Of a stretch of DNA of 64,000 nucleotides, positions 7,180 to 17,019 are shown piece by piece (position 1 is the stretch's first letter; every line of letters starts with the position of its first letter). Location of the stretch: NCBI RefSeq assembly GCF_900451195.1, contig NZ_UGHR01000001.1:2480001-2544000 (forward strand). The letters run 5' to 3'. The stretch is from Iodobacter fluviatilis. GTDB lineage: Bacteria > Pseudomonadota > Gammaproteobacteria > Burkholderiales > Chitinibacteraceae. A program made the translations under genes and the position numbers. The notes beneath the pieces are model-generated. The model made no database searches. It was not told where the DNA came from and saw only the letters and a program-made list of their open reading frames with translations.

Positions 7180-7255
7180 TTGTGCAGTGCAACAATGCAA
7201 TTCATTATGAAGGCATTACCCACCCGGAGTCAAACCATTTTGTGCAGTGCAACAA
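7180..7255 (-). promoter_or_regulatory. Phasin promoter with two putative PhaR operators
   Basis: Read on the minus strand there is a -35 TTGACT (7228-7233) and a -10 CATAAT (7204-7209), 18 bases apart. The identical 16-mer TTGTTGCACTGCACAA occurs twice, at 7240-7255 just upstream of the -35 and at 7180-7195 just downstream of the predicted start of transcription, exactly 60 bp apart. PhaR-type repressors of PHA granule genes bind TGC/GCA-rich sites of this kind; assignment to PhaR is by context. Confidence 0.65.
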
Positions 7256-7284
7256 AATATCCAGCCTATCCTACAAAAAACATC

Positions 7285-7458
7285 CTAAGCCCTTGTATCT
7301 ACAAGGCTTCCAAGCCCGGAAGGATTGTTGTATTTAGGCGCTTCAGGCACGGCACTCAGCAAACTTAAAGCAGATTGTGCCTGTATATCCATCGATTTTT
7401 TAGCCATCATCAGTGCTGCTGTATTTTGCACTGTGGCGCTGCTTGCAGAAACTTCCAT
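7285..7458 (-). CDS. YjfB-like putative motility protein (57 aa)
   Basis: This small protein has the pattern of the YjfB_motility family: MEVSASSATVQNTAALMMAKKSMDIQAQ, here quoted in two parts as MEVSASSATVQNTAALMMAK and KSMDIQAQ, then a hydrophobic SALSLLSAV segment. Family members are often linked to flagellar or motility genes, but their function is unknown. The ATG at 7458 has AGGTG 8 bases upstream; the GTG four codons earlier overlaps that site and is unlikely. It stands between phasin and dnaE and is divergent from dnaE. The window carries motA/motB far to the right, consistent with a motile organism. Confidence 0.6.
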   Translation of the reverse strand: MEVSASSATVQNTAALMMAKKSMDIQAQSALSLLSAVPEAPKYNNPSGLGSLVDTRA

Positions 7459-7581
7459 GAAACACCTCACAGCAAGGATTTAGTTGCCTTATTCTAGCAC
7501 TCGGAGGGTCTACATGCTGTGTGAAATGATCTGTGCGATGTTTCCTGTGGCTCAAAGCGCGATGAGTGATAAAATGCCGCG

Positions 7582-10500
7582 ATGAATTCGCCCTCTTTGC
7601 TGAGCGACTCCGTCGCACGCTACATCCATTTACGCCTCCATTCCGAGTTTTCAGTCACCGACGGCATCGTGCGCCTAGATGATGCGGTTAAAGCCGCAAA
7701 ATCTGGCGGCATGCCTGCGCTGGGTGTTTCTGATCTGATGAATCTCTTTGGAATGGTGAAGCATTACAAAGCCTGCCGTGAAGCGGGGATTAAACCCATT
7801 GTTGGTATTGATGCATGGGTTGAAAACCCGGAAGACCGGGATGTCCCCTTCCGCATTCTGCTTATTTGCAAAAGCCGCGCCGGGTATGGGCGGCTTTGTG
7901 ACCTATTATCGAATGCATTTCGAAACAACCAGTACCGTGGCCGGGCCGAGCTAAAAAAAGAATGGCTCACCGAAGGGGATAATAGCGAGCTGATTTGCCT
8001 CTCAGGCGCAAGTCTGGGGGAAATTGGCCAGCTCCTGATCGGCGGACAGTACGATGCCGCCCTCGCAGCCACCCGCTGGTGGGCAGATACTTTCCCTGAT
8101 CGTTTTTATCTGGAATTACAACGCACAGGCTTTCCTGGCTGTGAGCCCAGTGTGCAAGGCCATCTGGATTTAGCTTCTGATCTTGACTTACCCGTTGTCG
8201 CCACTCATCCCGTTCAGTTTATGGACAGGGATGATTTTAAGGCACACGAAGCCCGTGTCTGTATTGCTGAAGGCAATATGGTGTCGGATAAGCGCCGCCC
8301 CCGCATGTTTACAGAAGAGCAATATTTCAAATCCGTCAGCGAGATGGCCGAATTATTTGCGGACGTGCCTGAAGCGCTTGCCAACAGTGTTGCCATTGCC
8401 GAGCGCTGTAATTTATCAGTAACGCTTGGCAAAAACTATTTGCCCGATTTTCCGACTCCAGATGGCATGACGCTGGATGATTTTCTGGTGTTTGAAGCTA
8501 AGCGTGGTCTGGAAACCCGTCTGCAGCTGCTATACCCGGATGAAGCCAAGCGGGATGCCGAGCGCCCGCGTTATTTAGACCGGCTAAAATTTGAAACCGA
8601 TACCATTGTGCAAATGGGCTTCCCCGGCTACTTCCTGATCGTTGCCGACTTTATTATCTGGGCAAAGCACAATGGCTGCCCTGTGGGGCCAGGCCGGGGG
8701 TCGGGTGCAGGATCGCTGGTGGCGTACAGCCTTGGCATTACCGATATCGACCCCACTGCTTACGCCCTACTCTTCGAGCGCTTTCTGAACCCTGAACGCG
8801 TCTCTATGCCCGACTTTGATATCGACTTTTGTCAGGAAAACCGCTGGCGCGTGATCGAGTATGTGCGTGAAAAATATGGCGTAGAAGCGGTCAGTCAGAT
8901 TGCCACCTTCGGCACTATGGCCGCCAAAGCGGTGGTGCGGGATGTGGGCCGTGTGCTTGATTTGCCCTATATGTTTTGTGATGGTTTATCCAAGCTAATC
9001 CCTGCTGCACCGGGCAAGCAGTACAGCCTTGATGATGCGCTGGAAATGGAGCCCATTTTAAAGCAGCGGGTTGAAACAGAAGACGAAGTTAAAGAGCTTT
9101 GGGTGCTGGCCAAAAAGCTAGAAGGTCTGACGCGTAATATTGGTATGCATGCCGGGGGTGTTTTGATTGCACCCGGCAAAATTACTGATTTCTGCCCTAT
9201 TTATCTGGCTTCTGGCGCGGATTCTTCGCCCGTTTCCATGTTGGATAAAGACGACGTTGAAAAGATCGGCCTGGTGAAGTTCGACTTTTTGGGTTTACGC
9301 AACTTAACCATTATCGAGCTGGCACTGAGCTATATCCGGGATATGGAAGGCAGTGCACCTGATTTAATGCTGCTGGGCTTTGAAGACCAGGCCGCGTATA
9401 AGATTTTCCGCGACGCTAATACCACGGCAGTGTTCCAGGTGGAATCGGACGGAATGAAGCGCCTGCTGGCCAAGCTGAAGCCAGACCGCTTTGAAGATAT
9501 TATTGCGGTATTGGCACTTTACCGCCCTGGCCCACTTGGCTCCGGGATGGTAGACACCTTTATTAATCGTAAAAATAAACTGGAAGAAGTGGATTACTTC
9601 CACCCTGACCTGACGGCTTGTCTCGACCCCACTTATGGTGTGATCGTGTACCAAGAGCAGGTAATGCAGATCTCGCAGATTATCGGCGGCTATACACTAG
9701 GTGGCGCGGATATGCTGCGCCGGGCCATGGGTAAGAAAAAACCGGAAGAAATGGCCGAGCACAGGGAAAAAATTGCCCAAGGTGCTGCGCTCAAAGGGTA
9801 CGACCCGAAGCTTGCCGAGCAGTTGTTTGACTTAATGGCGAAATTTGCCGAATACGGTTTTAATAAATCGCATACGGCCGCCTACGCCGTGGTTTCCTAT
9901 CACACGGCATGGCTGAAAGCACACCACTGTGCTGCTTTTATGGCCGCCACGATGAGCTCGGAGCTGGATAACACCGATCAGCTGAAAGTGTTCTACGACG
10001 ATAGCGTTGAAACGAACAAACTCATTTTACTGCCGCCCGATGTTAATCAAAGCTTTCACAAGTTTGTGCCGGTTTCCCGCAGGGAAATCCGCTATGCACT
10101 GGGTGCCATTAAAGGTGTGGGCGAATCTGCCGTACAAATGATTGTTCGCGAACGTGAAGCAAATGGCCCCTTTACTGATTTATACGATTTTTGCCGCCGC
10201 ACCGAAAAGCGCGAAGTAAATAAGCGCACCCTCGAAGCTTTAATTCGGGCGGGTGCATTTGATCTGCTGGATCCGCATCGTGCAAGACTTCTGGCTAATG
10301 TAGAGCAAGCAATGGCGCTGGCAGAGAGCGAAGCGGCCAATAAAAATCAATCCAGCCTGTTTGATATGCTGGAGGCCGTTGATGTACCCCAGGTCGCCAT
10401 GATTGAAGTGCCTGAGTGGGATGAGCGCATTAAACTGGCTGAAGAAAAAAATGCGGTCGGATTTTATATTTCCGGCCACCCCTTTGATGCCCATGCCAAA

Positions 10501-11043
10501 GGAATTCGTCAGTTTATTAAATCATCACTTGAGCGCCTAGAGCCCAGCCGAACACCACAAATGATTACCGGCATTGTGAGTGGCTTACGCATTAAAAACG
10601 GTGATCGGGGCCGGATGGCTTTTGTTACCTTGGATGATGGCAAATCTCGCCGGGATGTCACCGTTTACTCGGAAGTATTTGAAGCCAACCGGAACAAAAT
10701 CAAGGAAGACACGCTCTTAGTAATTGAGGGCAAGGTTTCTGAAGATAGGTTTTCAGGGGGCTTACGCATTATTGCTGATACTATTTATGATATTGCAGAG
10801 GCACGCAGCCGTTTTGCGCGCAGTATGACTTTGGGCATGCGCCAAGGGATGGATGCGCAAAGGCTAAAAAGCTTGCTTTCACTTCATCGCGGCGGCGAGT
10901 GCCCTGTTGAGGTTGATTATCAAAATGCCGAAGCCGCATGCACTCTTTCTCTTGGCGAAAGCTGGAGAATCACTTTGCATGACGAGCTACTGGCAGAGTT
11001 AAAAAGTTGGTTAGGAAATGAAAGTGTTTCAGTAAAGTTTTAG
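7582..11043 (+). CDS. dnaE: DNA polymerase III alpha subunit
   Basis: At 1153 residues this has the normal DnaE1 length and catalyses replicative chain elongation within the Pol III core. The N-terminal PHP domain starts with IHLRLHSEFSVTDG (15-28). The polymerase motif PDFDIDF places the catalytic acidic residues at D411 and D413, and the third is expected in KFDFLGL. PVGPGRGSGAGS (about 367-378) belongs to the palm. Helix-hairpin-helix, OB-fold and C-terminal tau-binding regions follow in order. It is monocistronic and divergent from the YjfB-like gene, not next to rnhB as in E. coli. Ribosome binding site is weak. Confidence 0.97.
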   Translation: MNSPSLLSDSVARYIHLRLHSEFSVTDGIVRLDDAVKAAKSGGMPALGVSDLMNLFGMVKHYKACREAGIKPIVGIDAWVENPEDRDVPFRILLICKSRAGYGRLCDLLSNAFRNNQYRGRAELKKEWLTEGDNSELICLSGASLGEIGQLLIGGQYDAALAATRWWADTFPDRFYLELQRTGFPGCEPSVQGHLDLASDLDLPVVATHPVQFMDRDDFKAHEARVCIAEGNMVSDKRRPRMFTEEQYFKSVSEMAELFADVPEALANSVAIAERCNLSVTLGKNYLPDFPTPDGMTLDDFLVFEAKRGLETRLQLLYPDEAKRDAERPRYLDRLKFETDTIVQMGFPGYFLIVADFIIWAKHNGCPVGPGRGSGAGSLVAYSLGITDIDPTAYALLFERFLNPERVSMPDFDIDFCQENRWRVIEYVREKYGVEAVSQIATFGTMAAKAVVRDVGRVLDLPYMFCDGLSKLIPAAPGKQYSLDDALEMEPILKQRVETEDEVKELWVLAKKLEGLTRNIGMHAGGVLIAPGKITDFCPIYLASGADSSPVSMLDKDDVEKIGLVKFDFLGLRNLTIIELALSYIRDMEGSAPDLMLLGFEDQAAYKIFRDANTTAVFQVESDGMKRLLAKLKPDRFEDIIAVLALYRPGPLGSGMVDTFINRKNKLEEVDYFHPDLTACLDPTYGVIVYQEQVMQISQIIGGYTLGGADMLRRAMGKKKPEEMAEHREKIAQGAALKGYDPKLAEQLFDLMAKFAEYGFNKSHTAAYAVVSYHTAWLKAHHCAAFMAATMSSELDNTDQLKVFYDDSVETNKLILLPPDVNQSFHKFVPVSRREIRYALGAIKGVGESAVQMIVREREANGPFTDLYDFCRRTEKREVNKRTLEALIRAGAFDLLDPHRARLLANVEQAMALAESEAANKNQSSLFDMLEAVDVPQVAMIEVPEWDERIKLAEEKNAVGFYISGHPFDAHAKGIRQFIKSSLERLEPSRTPQMITGIVSGLRIKNGDRGRMAFVTLDDGKSRRDVTVYSEVFEANRNKIKEDTLLVIEGKVSEDRFSGGLRIIADTIYDIAEARSRFARSMTLGMRQGMDAQRLKSLLSLHRGGECPVEVDYQNAEAACTLSLGESWRITLHDELLAELKSWLGNESVSVKF

Positions 11044-11141
11044 TTAAATTTTTAACAACTACTGAAACACCTGATTACAAGCGCTTTAAAGAAAGCACAG
11101 CATCTATATAAGCTCATCAGCTTTTGACAAGGGATACAAAT

Positions 11142-13412
11142 ATGGACGAAGAAATTCGCAAGAAAGCCCTCGAATATCACCGCTTTCCAAAGCCGGGTAA
11201 GATTCAGGTCTCGCCTACCAAGGCTTTATCCAGCCAGCGCGATTTAGCACTGGCCTACTCTCCTGGCGTTGCGGCTGCATGCGATGCCATCGTTGAAGAT
11301 CCTAACGAAGCGCGTAATCTTACAGCGCGTGGCAATTTAGTCGCGGTCATCACCAATGGCACTGCAGTACTCGGTTTGGGCGATATCGGCCCATTGGCGA
11401 GCAAGCCCGTTATGGAAGGGAAAGGCGTACTCTTTAAAAAGTTTGCCGGCATTGATGTATTCGATATTGAAATCGAAGAAAAAGACCCAGAAAAACTCGT
11501 TGAAATTATTGCTTCGCTGGAGCCTACTTTCGGCGGCATTAACTTAGAAGACATCAAAGCACCAGAATGCTTTTATGTTGAAAAAATGCTGCGTGAACGG
11601 ATGAAAATCCCGGTTTTCCATGATGACCAGCACGGCACAGCGATTATTGTTGGTGCGGCGGTAATCAATGGCTTACGCCTGATCGGTAAAAAAATCAATG
11701 AAGTAAAACTGGTTGCATCCGGAGCCGGTGCTGCTGCGATTGCATGCCTTGATTTGCTCGTTTCTTTGGGCGTAATACGTGAAAACGTAACCGTTTGCGA
11801 CTCCAAAGGCGTTATTTATACAGGCCGTGGCCCGCTGGATGAAACCAAGCAACGCTACGCGCAAAATACTGAATCCCGTACGCTGAAAGATGCGCTTGTG
11901 GGTGCAGATATTTTCCTGGGCTTATCTGGCGCAGGATTAGTGACAGGCGACATGATTCAGTTGATGTCAGCTACCCCGCTGATTTTGGCGCTGGCCAATC
12001 CGGATCCGGAAATCACCCCGCCTGACGCGCGTGCGGCACGCAGCGATGCCATTGTTTGCACTGGCCGTTCTGATTATCCAAACCAGGTCAATAACGTTCT
12101 TTGCTTCCCCTTTATTTTCCGCGGTGCGCTGGATGTTGGTGCAACCACGATTAATGAAGCCATGAAGCATGCGGCAGTTAACGCCATTGCAGAGCTCGCG
12201 CATGCCGAGCAATCCGATGTGGTGGCTGATGCCTACAGTGGCCAGAACTTAAGTTTTGGTCCTGATTACCTGATTCCAAAACCATTTGATCCACGTTTGA
12301 TCATTAAAATTGCGCCTGCAGTTGCACGTGCAGCAATGGAATCCGGCGTAGCAACCCGCCCGATTGAAGATTGGGGCGTGTATATCGAAGAGCTGACGCA
12401 ATTCGTTTACAAATCCAATTTATTTATGCGTCCGGTATTTACTGCTGCGAAAAAAGCCAATAAACGGGTTATTTTCTGCGAAGGTGAAGACGAGCGCGTC
12501 CTGCATGCGGTGCAGGAAGTCGTGGATATGGGGGTTTGTCAGCCGATTATCATTGGCCGCCCTGCTATTATCGAAAAGCGCATCGAAAAACTGGGCTTAC
12601 GCATCAAAGCAGGCGTTGATTTCCAGTTATGCAACCAAGAAGACGATCCGCGCTATCGCGAATACTGGATGGAATACCACGACATTATGAAGCGTCGTGG
12701 TGTGGCTGAAGAGCTGGCAAAAGCAGAAGTTCGCCGTAAAACCACCCTGATCGGTGCTTTGATGCTGAAGCGTGGCGAAGCCGATGCTATGATTTGCGGC
12801 ACTTACGGCCAGTACCAGCGCCATCACTGGTATGTCAGCAATGTTTTAGGCTTACGCAAAGACGCTAAAGTCACCGCTGCGATGAATGCACTGCTCTTGC
12901 CTACAGGTAATGTATTTATCACAGATACTTACGTTAACCAAGATCCAAACCCAGAAGAACTGGCTGAAATCACCATGATGGCTGCAGATACCGTACGCAA
13001 GTTTGGTATTCAACCTAAAGTGGCGCTGCTCAGCCATTCTAATTTTGGCAGTATGGATACGCCTTCTGCCCGTAAAATGCGCGCTACTCTGGCCATTTTG
13101 CGTGAACGTGCGCCTGATCTTGAAGTCGATGGTGAAATGCATGGCGACGCAGCTTTATCGGCAACAGTACGTCAGCAGGTATTCCCAACATCCACGCTGA
13201 AAGGTGAAGCCAATCTGTTGATTATGCCAAATCTGGATTCCGCAAATATTTCTTTCAACTTATTGAAAATGACTTGCGGCGATGGCGTAACAATTGGCCC
13301 GATGTTAATGGGCTTAGCCGCTCCTGTGCATATTCTGACACCTACAGCATCGGTACGCCGTATTGTGAATATGGCGGCATTAGCCGCTGTTGAAGCAGCT
13401 GCACGCGACTAA
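11142..13412 (+). CDS. maeB: NADP-dependent malic enzyme with phosphotransacetylase-like domain
   Basis: This 756-residue protein has the MaeB layout. Residues 1 to about 425 are malic enzyme ([26 protein letters not shown], nucleotide-binding [12 protein letters not shown]). Residues about 430-756 resemble phosphate acetyltransferase, a domain that in MaeB senses acetyl-CoA rather than acting as an enzyme. It decarboxylates malate to pyruvate with NADPH production; NADPH supply may feed PHA synthesis, fitting the phaM gene just downstream. ATG at 11142 follows AAGGGA at good spacing; the earlier TTG at 11124 is less likely. A strong terminator separates it from phaM. Confidence 0.94.
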   Translation: MDEEIRKKALEYHRFPKPGKIQVSPTKALSSQRDLALAYSPGVAAACDAIVEDPNEARNLTARGNLVAVITNGTAVLGLGDIGPLASKPVMEGKGVLFKKFAGIDVFDIEIEEKDPEKLVEIIASLEPTFGGINLEDIKAPECFYVEKMLRERMKIPVFHDDQHGTAIIVGAAVINGLRLIGKKINEVKLVASGAGAAAIACLDLLVSLGVIRENVTVCDSKGVIYTGRGPLDETKQRYAQNTESRTLKDALVGADIFLGLSGAGLVTGDMIQLMSATPLILALANPDPEITPPDARAARSDAIVCTGRSDYPNQVNNVLCFPFIFRGALDVGATTINEAMKHAAVNAIAELAHAEQSDVVADAYSGQNLSFGPDYLIPKPFDPRLIIKIAPAVARAAMESGVATRPIEDWGVYIEELTQFVYKSNLFMRPVFTAAKKANKRVIFCEGEDERVLHAVQEVVDMGVCQPIIIGRPAIIEKRIEKLGLRIKAGVDFQLCNQEDDPRYREYWMEYHDIMKRRGVAEELAKAEVRRKTTLIGALMLKRGEADAMICGTYGQYQRHHWYVSNVLGLRKDAKVTAAMNALLLPTGNVFITDTYVNQDPNPEELAEITMMAADTVRKFGIQPKVALLSHSNFGSMDTPSARKMRATLAILRERAPDLEVDGEMHGDAALSATVRQQVFPTSTLKGEANLLIMPNLDSANISFNLLKMTCGDGVTIGPMLMGLAAPVHILTPTASVRRIVNMAALAAVEAAARD

Positions 13413-13423
13413 GCAGTAATATC

Positions 13424-13483
13424 AGCCCGCCCCCTGATTCATAATCATTTGACTGAATCAGGGGCTTGGGCTTTTTATTTTTC
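13424..13483 (+). terminator. Rho-independent terminator of maeB
   Basis: CCCCTGATTCA (13431-13441) pairs perfectly with TGAATCAGGGG (13454-13464), extended by AGCCC (13424-13428) with GGGCT (13468-13472), followed by TTTTTATTTTT. It lies 12 bases after the maeB stop. Confidence 0.88.
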
Positions 13484-13498
13484 AAGGAGGGGAACAAT

Positions 13499-13744
13499 AT
13501 GAGTGAATACAATCCTAATGATCCATTCGGCTTATTTTCCCAATTTTTCAAGCCAGCAGCGGGCAACCCCTTTACGCCGCCCATGACGATTGAAGAAATA
13601 GACCGAAAAATTGCAGAATGCCGCACTGTTGAACAGTGGCTTTCTATGCAGGTTGGTATGCTGCAAATGACCATTAAAACCCTTGAAATGCAAAAAGCAG
13701 GGATTGCTGCCTTTAAGCAAGGACTTGATCCAAAGGAACCATGA
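13499..13744 (+). CDS. phaM: PhaM-like PHA granule regulatory protein, short form
   Basis: Residues about 30-72 match the conserved core of PhaM (TIEEIDRKIAECRTVEQWL, then MLQMTIKTLEMQ), a helical region that in Ralstonia binds and activates PHA synthase and links granules to the nucleoid. This protein has only 81 residues and ends just after the core, so it lacks the long basic Ala/Lys/Pro C-terminal tail that gives DNA binding in the well-studied PhaM. An AAGGAGG ribosome binding site precedes the ATG. The stop overlaps the mltA start in ATGA, suggesting coupling with that gene. The name is by similarity of the core only. Confidence 0.72.
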   Translation: MSEYNPNDPFGLFSQFFKPAAGNPFTPPMTIEEIDRKIAECRTVEQWLSMQVGMLQMTIKTLEMQKAGIAAFKQGLDPKEP

Positions 13745-14904
13745 TTTATATTCGCTCAGCCCGTACCCTCAGCCTCGCCGTCATTGCAGCGGGGCTTTTT
13801 ACTGCCTGCGCTACCACGCCAGTCCCCTTGCCCGCCAAGCCATCCCCCCCTCCGGTTGCAGAGCCCAAAACAGCTTTACCATATCAGCAGAGTACCTGGC
13901 AAAACCTACCCAATTGGCCTGGGGACGATCTGGCTTCCAGCTTTGCCACATGGAAAAAATCTTGTACCAAACTGCGCCAAGAGCCTTGGTTGGCGCTATG
14001 TAAAAATGCCAGCAACATCGGCGCGCAAGATGCACGTAAATTTATTGAGTCTCACTTTACCCCCTATCAGCTAACCAATCCTGATGGCAGCCAGACAGGG
14101 CTCATTACCGGTTACTACGAACCTGTATATCCGGGAAGCATGCAAAAAACCAGCCGGGCACTTTATCCTGTCTATGCGCCGCCTGAAGATATGATTACCG
14201 TAGAGTTGGCTGCGCTTTATCCAGAGCTAAAAGGAAAGCGTGTACGCGGGCGTTTGGTTGGCAATAAATTACTGCCTTACTTCAGCCGCAGCGATATTGT
14301 TAAGAAAAACATAGATGCGCCTGTACTGGCATGGCTGGAAAGCCCAATGGATGTACAGTTTTTGCAAATTCAAGGGTCCGGACGCATTCGTTTGCATGAG
14401 GGGAAAGAGCTTCGCCTAGGATATGCCGATCAGAATGGCCACCCATATAAACCTGTAGGACGCTGGCTGGTGGAGCAAGGCGAGCTGAAAGCGGCAGATG
14501 TTTCGATGCAATCCATCAGAAGCTGGGCAGATACGAATCCTGATCGTATTGAAAACTTGCTGGACAGCAACCCAAGCTACGTCTTTTTTCGCACCCTGCC
14601 CCTTTCAAATGAGGGTCCAGTTGGCGCACAAAATATCCCTCTGACGGCAGGCTTCAGCATCGCAGTAGATAAAAACGTGATCCCTCTTGGGAGTATGACT
14701 TTTATTGCAACGGATCGGCCAGATAATGGGGGCGGTATTCACAGACTGGTGGCGGCGCAAGATACCGGAGGCGCTATACACGGCACAATAAGGGCTGATT
14801 TCTTTTGGGGAACGGGAGATGCGGCAGGTGAGCTGGCAGGGAAAATGAAGCAAAGCGGCCAGCTGTGGCTGATTTGGCCTAATAATCTGGCCTTGCCTGA
14901 TTAA
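13741..14904 (+). CDS. mltA: Membrane-bound lytic murein transglycosylase A
   Basis: The 387-residue protein starts with a lipoprotein signal peptide ending in the lipobox FTAC (Cys at about 22), so it is an outer-membrane lipoprotein. The MltA barrel domain (ITGYYEPVYPGS, LQIQGSGRIRL) is followed by the C-terminal 3D domain with the conserved acidic residues in AAQDTGGAIHGTIRADFFWG. It cleaves the MurNAc-GlcNAc bond of peptidoglycan with formation of the 1,6-anhydro product. Its ATG overlaps the phaM stop. A 13-bp hairpin lies just downstream. Confidence 0.95.
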   Translation: MIYIRSARTLSLAVIAAGLFTACATTPVPLPAKPSPPPVAEPKTALPYQQSTWQNLPNWPGDDLASSFATWKKSCTKLRQEPWLALCKNASNIGAQDARKFIESHFTPYQLTNPDGSQTGLITGYYEPVYPGSMQKTSRALYPVYAPPEDMITVELAALYPELKGKRVRGRLVGNKLLPYFSRSDIVKKNIDAPVLAWLESPMDVQFLQIQGSGRIRLHEGKELRLGYADQNGHPYKPVGRWLVEQGELKAADVSMQSIRSWADTNPDRIENLLDSNPSYVFFRTLPLSNEGPVGAQNIPLTAGFSIAVDKNVIPLGSMTFIATDRPDNGGGIHRLVAAQDTGGAIHGTIRADFFWGTGDAAGELAGKMKQSGQLWLIWPNNLALPD

Positions 14905-14910
14905 AAATTC

Positions 14911-14941
14911 AATTGGCTACTGCGTTAAGCAGTAGCCAATT
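14911..14941 (+). terminator. Hairpin after mltA, probable terminator
   Basis: AATTGGCTACTGC (14911-14923) and GCAGTAGCCAATT (14929-14941) form a perfect 13-bp stem with a 5-base loop; a T-rich but not pure T tract follows (AAAGTTATTTATT). Confidence 0.65.
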
Positions 14942-15019
14942 AAAGTTATTTATTCAAGTCCATTTATTGGAAAGACAATCGCGATGAAAAATAAAAACAT
15001 TTAATTTATCAGGCTTATC

Positions 15020-15532
15020 TTAAAAGTGATAACCCACGCCTAAAAGCCATGTTGATACTTTCGCTTTATTAAAATACTGACCTTCAAACTTCATAGACCA
15101 ATTTTGTCCCAGCCTCATTCGGGTGCCTGCGCCCAAATTAGTATCTGTCTCAGAGTAATCGGCATATTTTTTTTGGCTGCTGGAAAACAGCGTCCGCCCC
15201 ACGCCTAACTTTGCATATAAATCAAAGCGCTCATTCAGAGGCAAATTGCCGACAAGAGAAATACCGTAATAACTTTCCGGGGTATATTTGACTTTTTCCT
15301 CGAACCAGCCAGCGAACATTGGCGTCACCAAACCTAAACCGACAAACTGCCCTTCAATCGCAAAATGAGTATTAATCTGATAAGCCAGCTGAGCAGAAAA
15401 CGCAGCATCGGGCTCAGAATCGGTAGAATATTGTGACCTTCCAATAGAGAAATCAGCCATAAAACCCGGCCGAATTTCTGCATTGGCAGAAGAGACCATT
15501 AATATAAAACCAAGCGCAACAAGTAAACGCAT
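15020..15532 (-). CDS. Outer membrane beta-barrel protein (170 aa)
   Basis: A signal peptide (MRLLVALGFILMVSSANA) precedes a sequence of alternating amphipathic strands and ends in ...GVGYHF, with the C-terminal Phe typical of Bam-dependent outer membrane proteins. It is the size of an eight-stranded barrel (OmpX/OmpA-barrel-like). No specific subfamily is recognised. The ATG at 15532 follows GGGGTG; a GTG two codons earlier overlaps this site. It is monocistronic, facing mltA. Confidence 0.7.
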   Translation of the reverse strand: MRLLVALGFILMVSSANAEIRPGFMADFSIGRSQYSTDSEPDAAFSAQLAYQINTHFAIEGQFVGLGLVTPMFAGWFEEKVKYTPESYYGISLVGNLPLNERFDLYAKLGVGRTLFSSSQKKYADYSETDTNLGAGTRMRLGQNWSMKFEGQYFNKAKVSTWLLGVGYHF

Positions 15533-15676
15533 AAACACCCCTGTTAACTATTATTTCTATTGTTTTTTTAAGAAGAGGTGATTATGCCATTTAATTATCG
15601 AAAAAACAGCAATGCTTTCAACAATATTTCAAACCCCAGCAAGAATCAGTAATTTACTTTGTTGGAGAAATTTATT

Positions 15677-16786
15677 TCAGCGTAAAGCAGAGCCCAATTC
15701 CCGTCTTAAAAAAGCATGAAAATGGCGCATACCATCTTCCATTGGGCTTTGATATGGACCAACTTCATTGCGCCCTGCGGCATACAGCGCACTTCGCCCG
15801 GATTCCATTCTGCGGATGATGTCCTGATCCTCCACTGCCGTTTCGGCATATGCAGCTTGCTCTGCCGCCAATAACTCAGGCTCAAACCACGCAATATCTT
15901 CAGGGTAATAAAATTCAACCACGTTTTTATAACTACGCGGCCCTGTTGGAATAATGGTTGAAATCACTAAAGTATGGGGATACCACTCCACCATAATATT
16001 GGGATAATAAGTCAGCCAAATTGCCCCGTGCTTTGGGGCTTTTCCTTGTCCATAGCGCATGAGTTCGGCATGCCAGTCGGCATAGACTTTAGAGCCGGGT
16101 TTAGCTAATGCATTATGAACACCCACCGTCTGTACCGAATACCAATCGCCAAATTCCCATGCCAGATCAGCACACTCAACAAAGCGGCCTAAACCCGGAT
16201 GGTATGGATCCACATGATAATCTTCTAAATAAACTTCAATAAAGGTTTTCCAATTACCTTCATATTCATCCACCACGACGCTATGAAAAACGTATTTCGA
16301 AAAATCTAAATCTTTTGCAACGCCTAAATTTTTTAAATCGCCTTCAATATCGCGGCCAGATTCAAACAATAAGCCATTCCATGCTTGCAATGGCGTATTG
16401 GGTAAATGCAGACAAGGATTTTTTTTGAAATGAGGCGCGCCAAGCAGCTCGCCCTTAGCGTCGTATGTCCAGCGATGAATCGGGCAGACGGTATGCGTTT
16501 GATTGCCACGCCCTTCCAGCATCAGCGCCTGGCGGTGGCGGCAAACATTAGAAAGAAGGTTTACGCCATCCTGATTGCGCTTTAGATATCGTGCGGCGTT
16601 ATCCGCTTCTAAAACATGATAATCGCCCACTTCGGGCACCATCAGCTCATGGCCGATATAGCGCGGGCCTTTCGCAAATAAAAGGGCTTGTTCTACTTGA
16701 TAAAGCGTCTCATCAAAATAAGCGCTTACTGGTAATTGTGAATCGATTGTGTCTTGCACAACGGCAATGTTTGCCAGATTAGACAT
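15677..16786 (-). CDS. Rieske-type ring-hydroxylating oxygenase, alpha subunit
   Basis: The 369-residue protein carries a Rieske [2Fe-2S] motif (C82-x-H84 ... C101-x-x-H104) and a C-terminal catalytic domain with the mononuclear iron site LEDYHVDPYHPG (D189, H191, H196). This is the layout of the oxygenase alpha subunit of aromatic-ring or quaternary-amine oxygenases, which hydroxylate or demethylate with electrons from a reductase. No reductase or beta subunit lies nearby, so the substrate cannot be named. ATG at 16786 follows a G-rich ribosome binding site. It lies between the outer membrane barrel gene and acnB, all leftward. Confidence 0.85.
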   Translation of the reverse strand: MSNLANIAVVQDTIDSQLPVSAYFDETLYQVEQALLFAKGPRYIGHELMVPEVGDYHVLEADNAARYLKRNQDGVNLLSNVCRHRQALMLEGRGNQTHTVCPIHRWTYDAKGELLGAPHFKKNPCLHLPNTPLQAWNGLLFESGRDIEGDLKNLGVAKDLDFSKYVFHSVVVDEYEGNWKTFIEVYLEDYHVDPYHPGLGRFVECADLAWEFGDWYSVQTVGVHNALAKPGSKVYADWHAELMRYGQGKAPKHGAIWLTYYPNIMVEWYPHTLVISTIIPTGPRSYKNVVEFYYPEDIAWFEPELLAAEQAAYAETAVEDQDIIRRMESGRSALYAAGRNEVGPYQSPMEDGMRHFHAFLRRELGSALR

Positions 16787-16875
16787 ATCCCACACCCCCG
16801 AAAAGAGAAGGTTGGTCTTGCCACTGCCGCTGTATCCACAGCGAACATCAGATGGGTGGGCAAGCCATCAATAAA

Positions 16876-16897
16876 AAAGCCGGGCATGGCGCCCGAC
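16876..16897 (-). terminator. Possible second terminator downstream of acnB
   Basis: On the minus strand GTCGGGC and GCCCGGC form a 7-bp stem with one G-U pair (arms 16891-16897 and 16879-16885), followed by six T. It lies upstream of the Rieske gene and may isolate it from acnB. Confidence 0.6.
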
Positions 16898-16962
16898 TCG
16901 CAAAGGATCGTGATTTTCGCCGAAACAAGCTACTTTAGGCAAGTTGTCTTGCGAAATCATCT

Positions 16963-17003
16963 AAAAAGCCACCACTTCATATGGCAAGTGGCGGCTTCGT
17001 TTT
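16963..17003 (-). terminator. Rho-independent terminator of acnB
   Basis: Arms 16986-16997 and 16966-16977 pair over 12 bp (one G-U on the minus strand) and are followed on that strand by TTTTTAG. It lies just after the acnB stop. Confidence 0.75.
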
Positions 17004-17019
17004 TATTACATCACTACGA

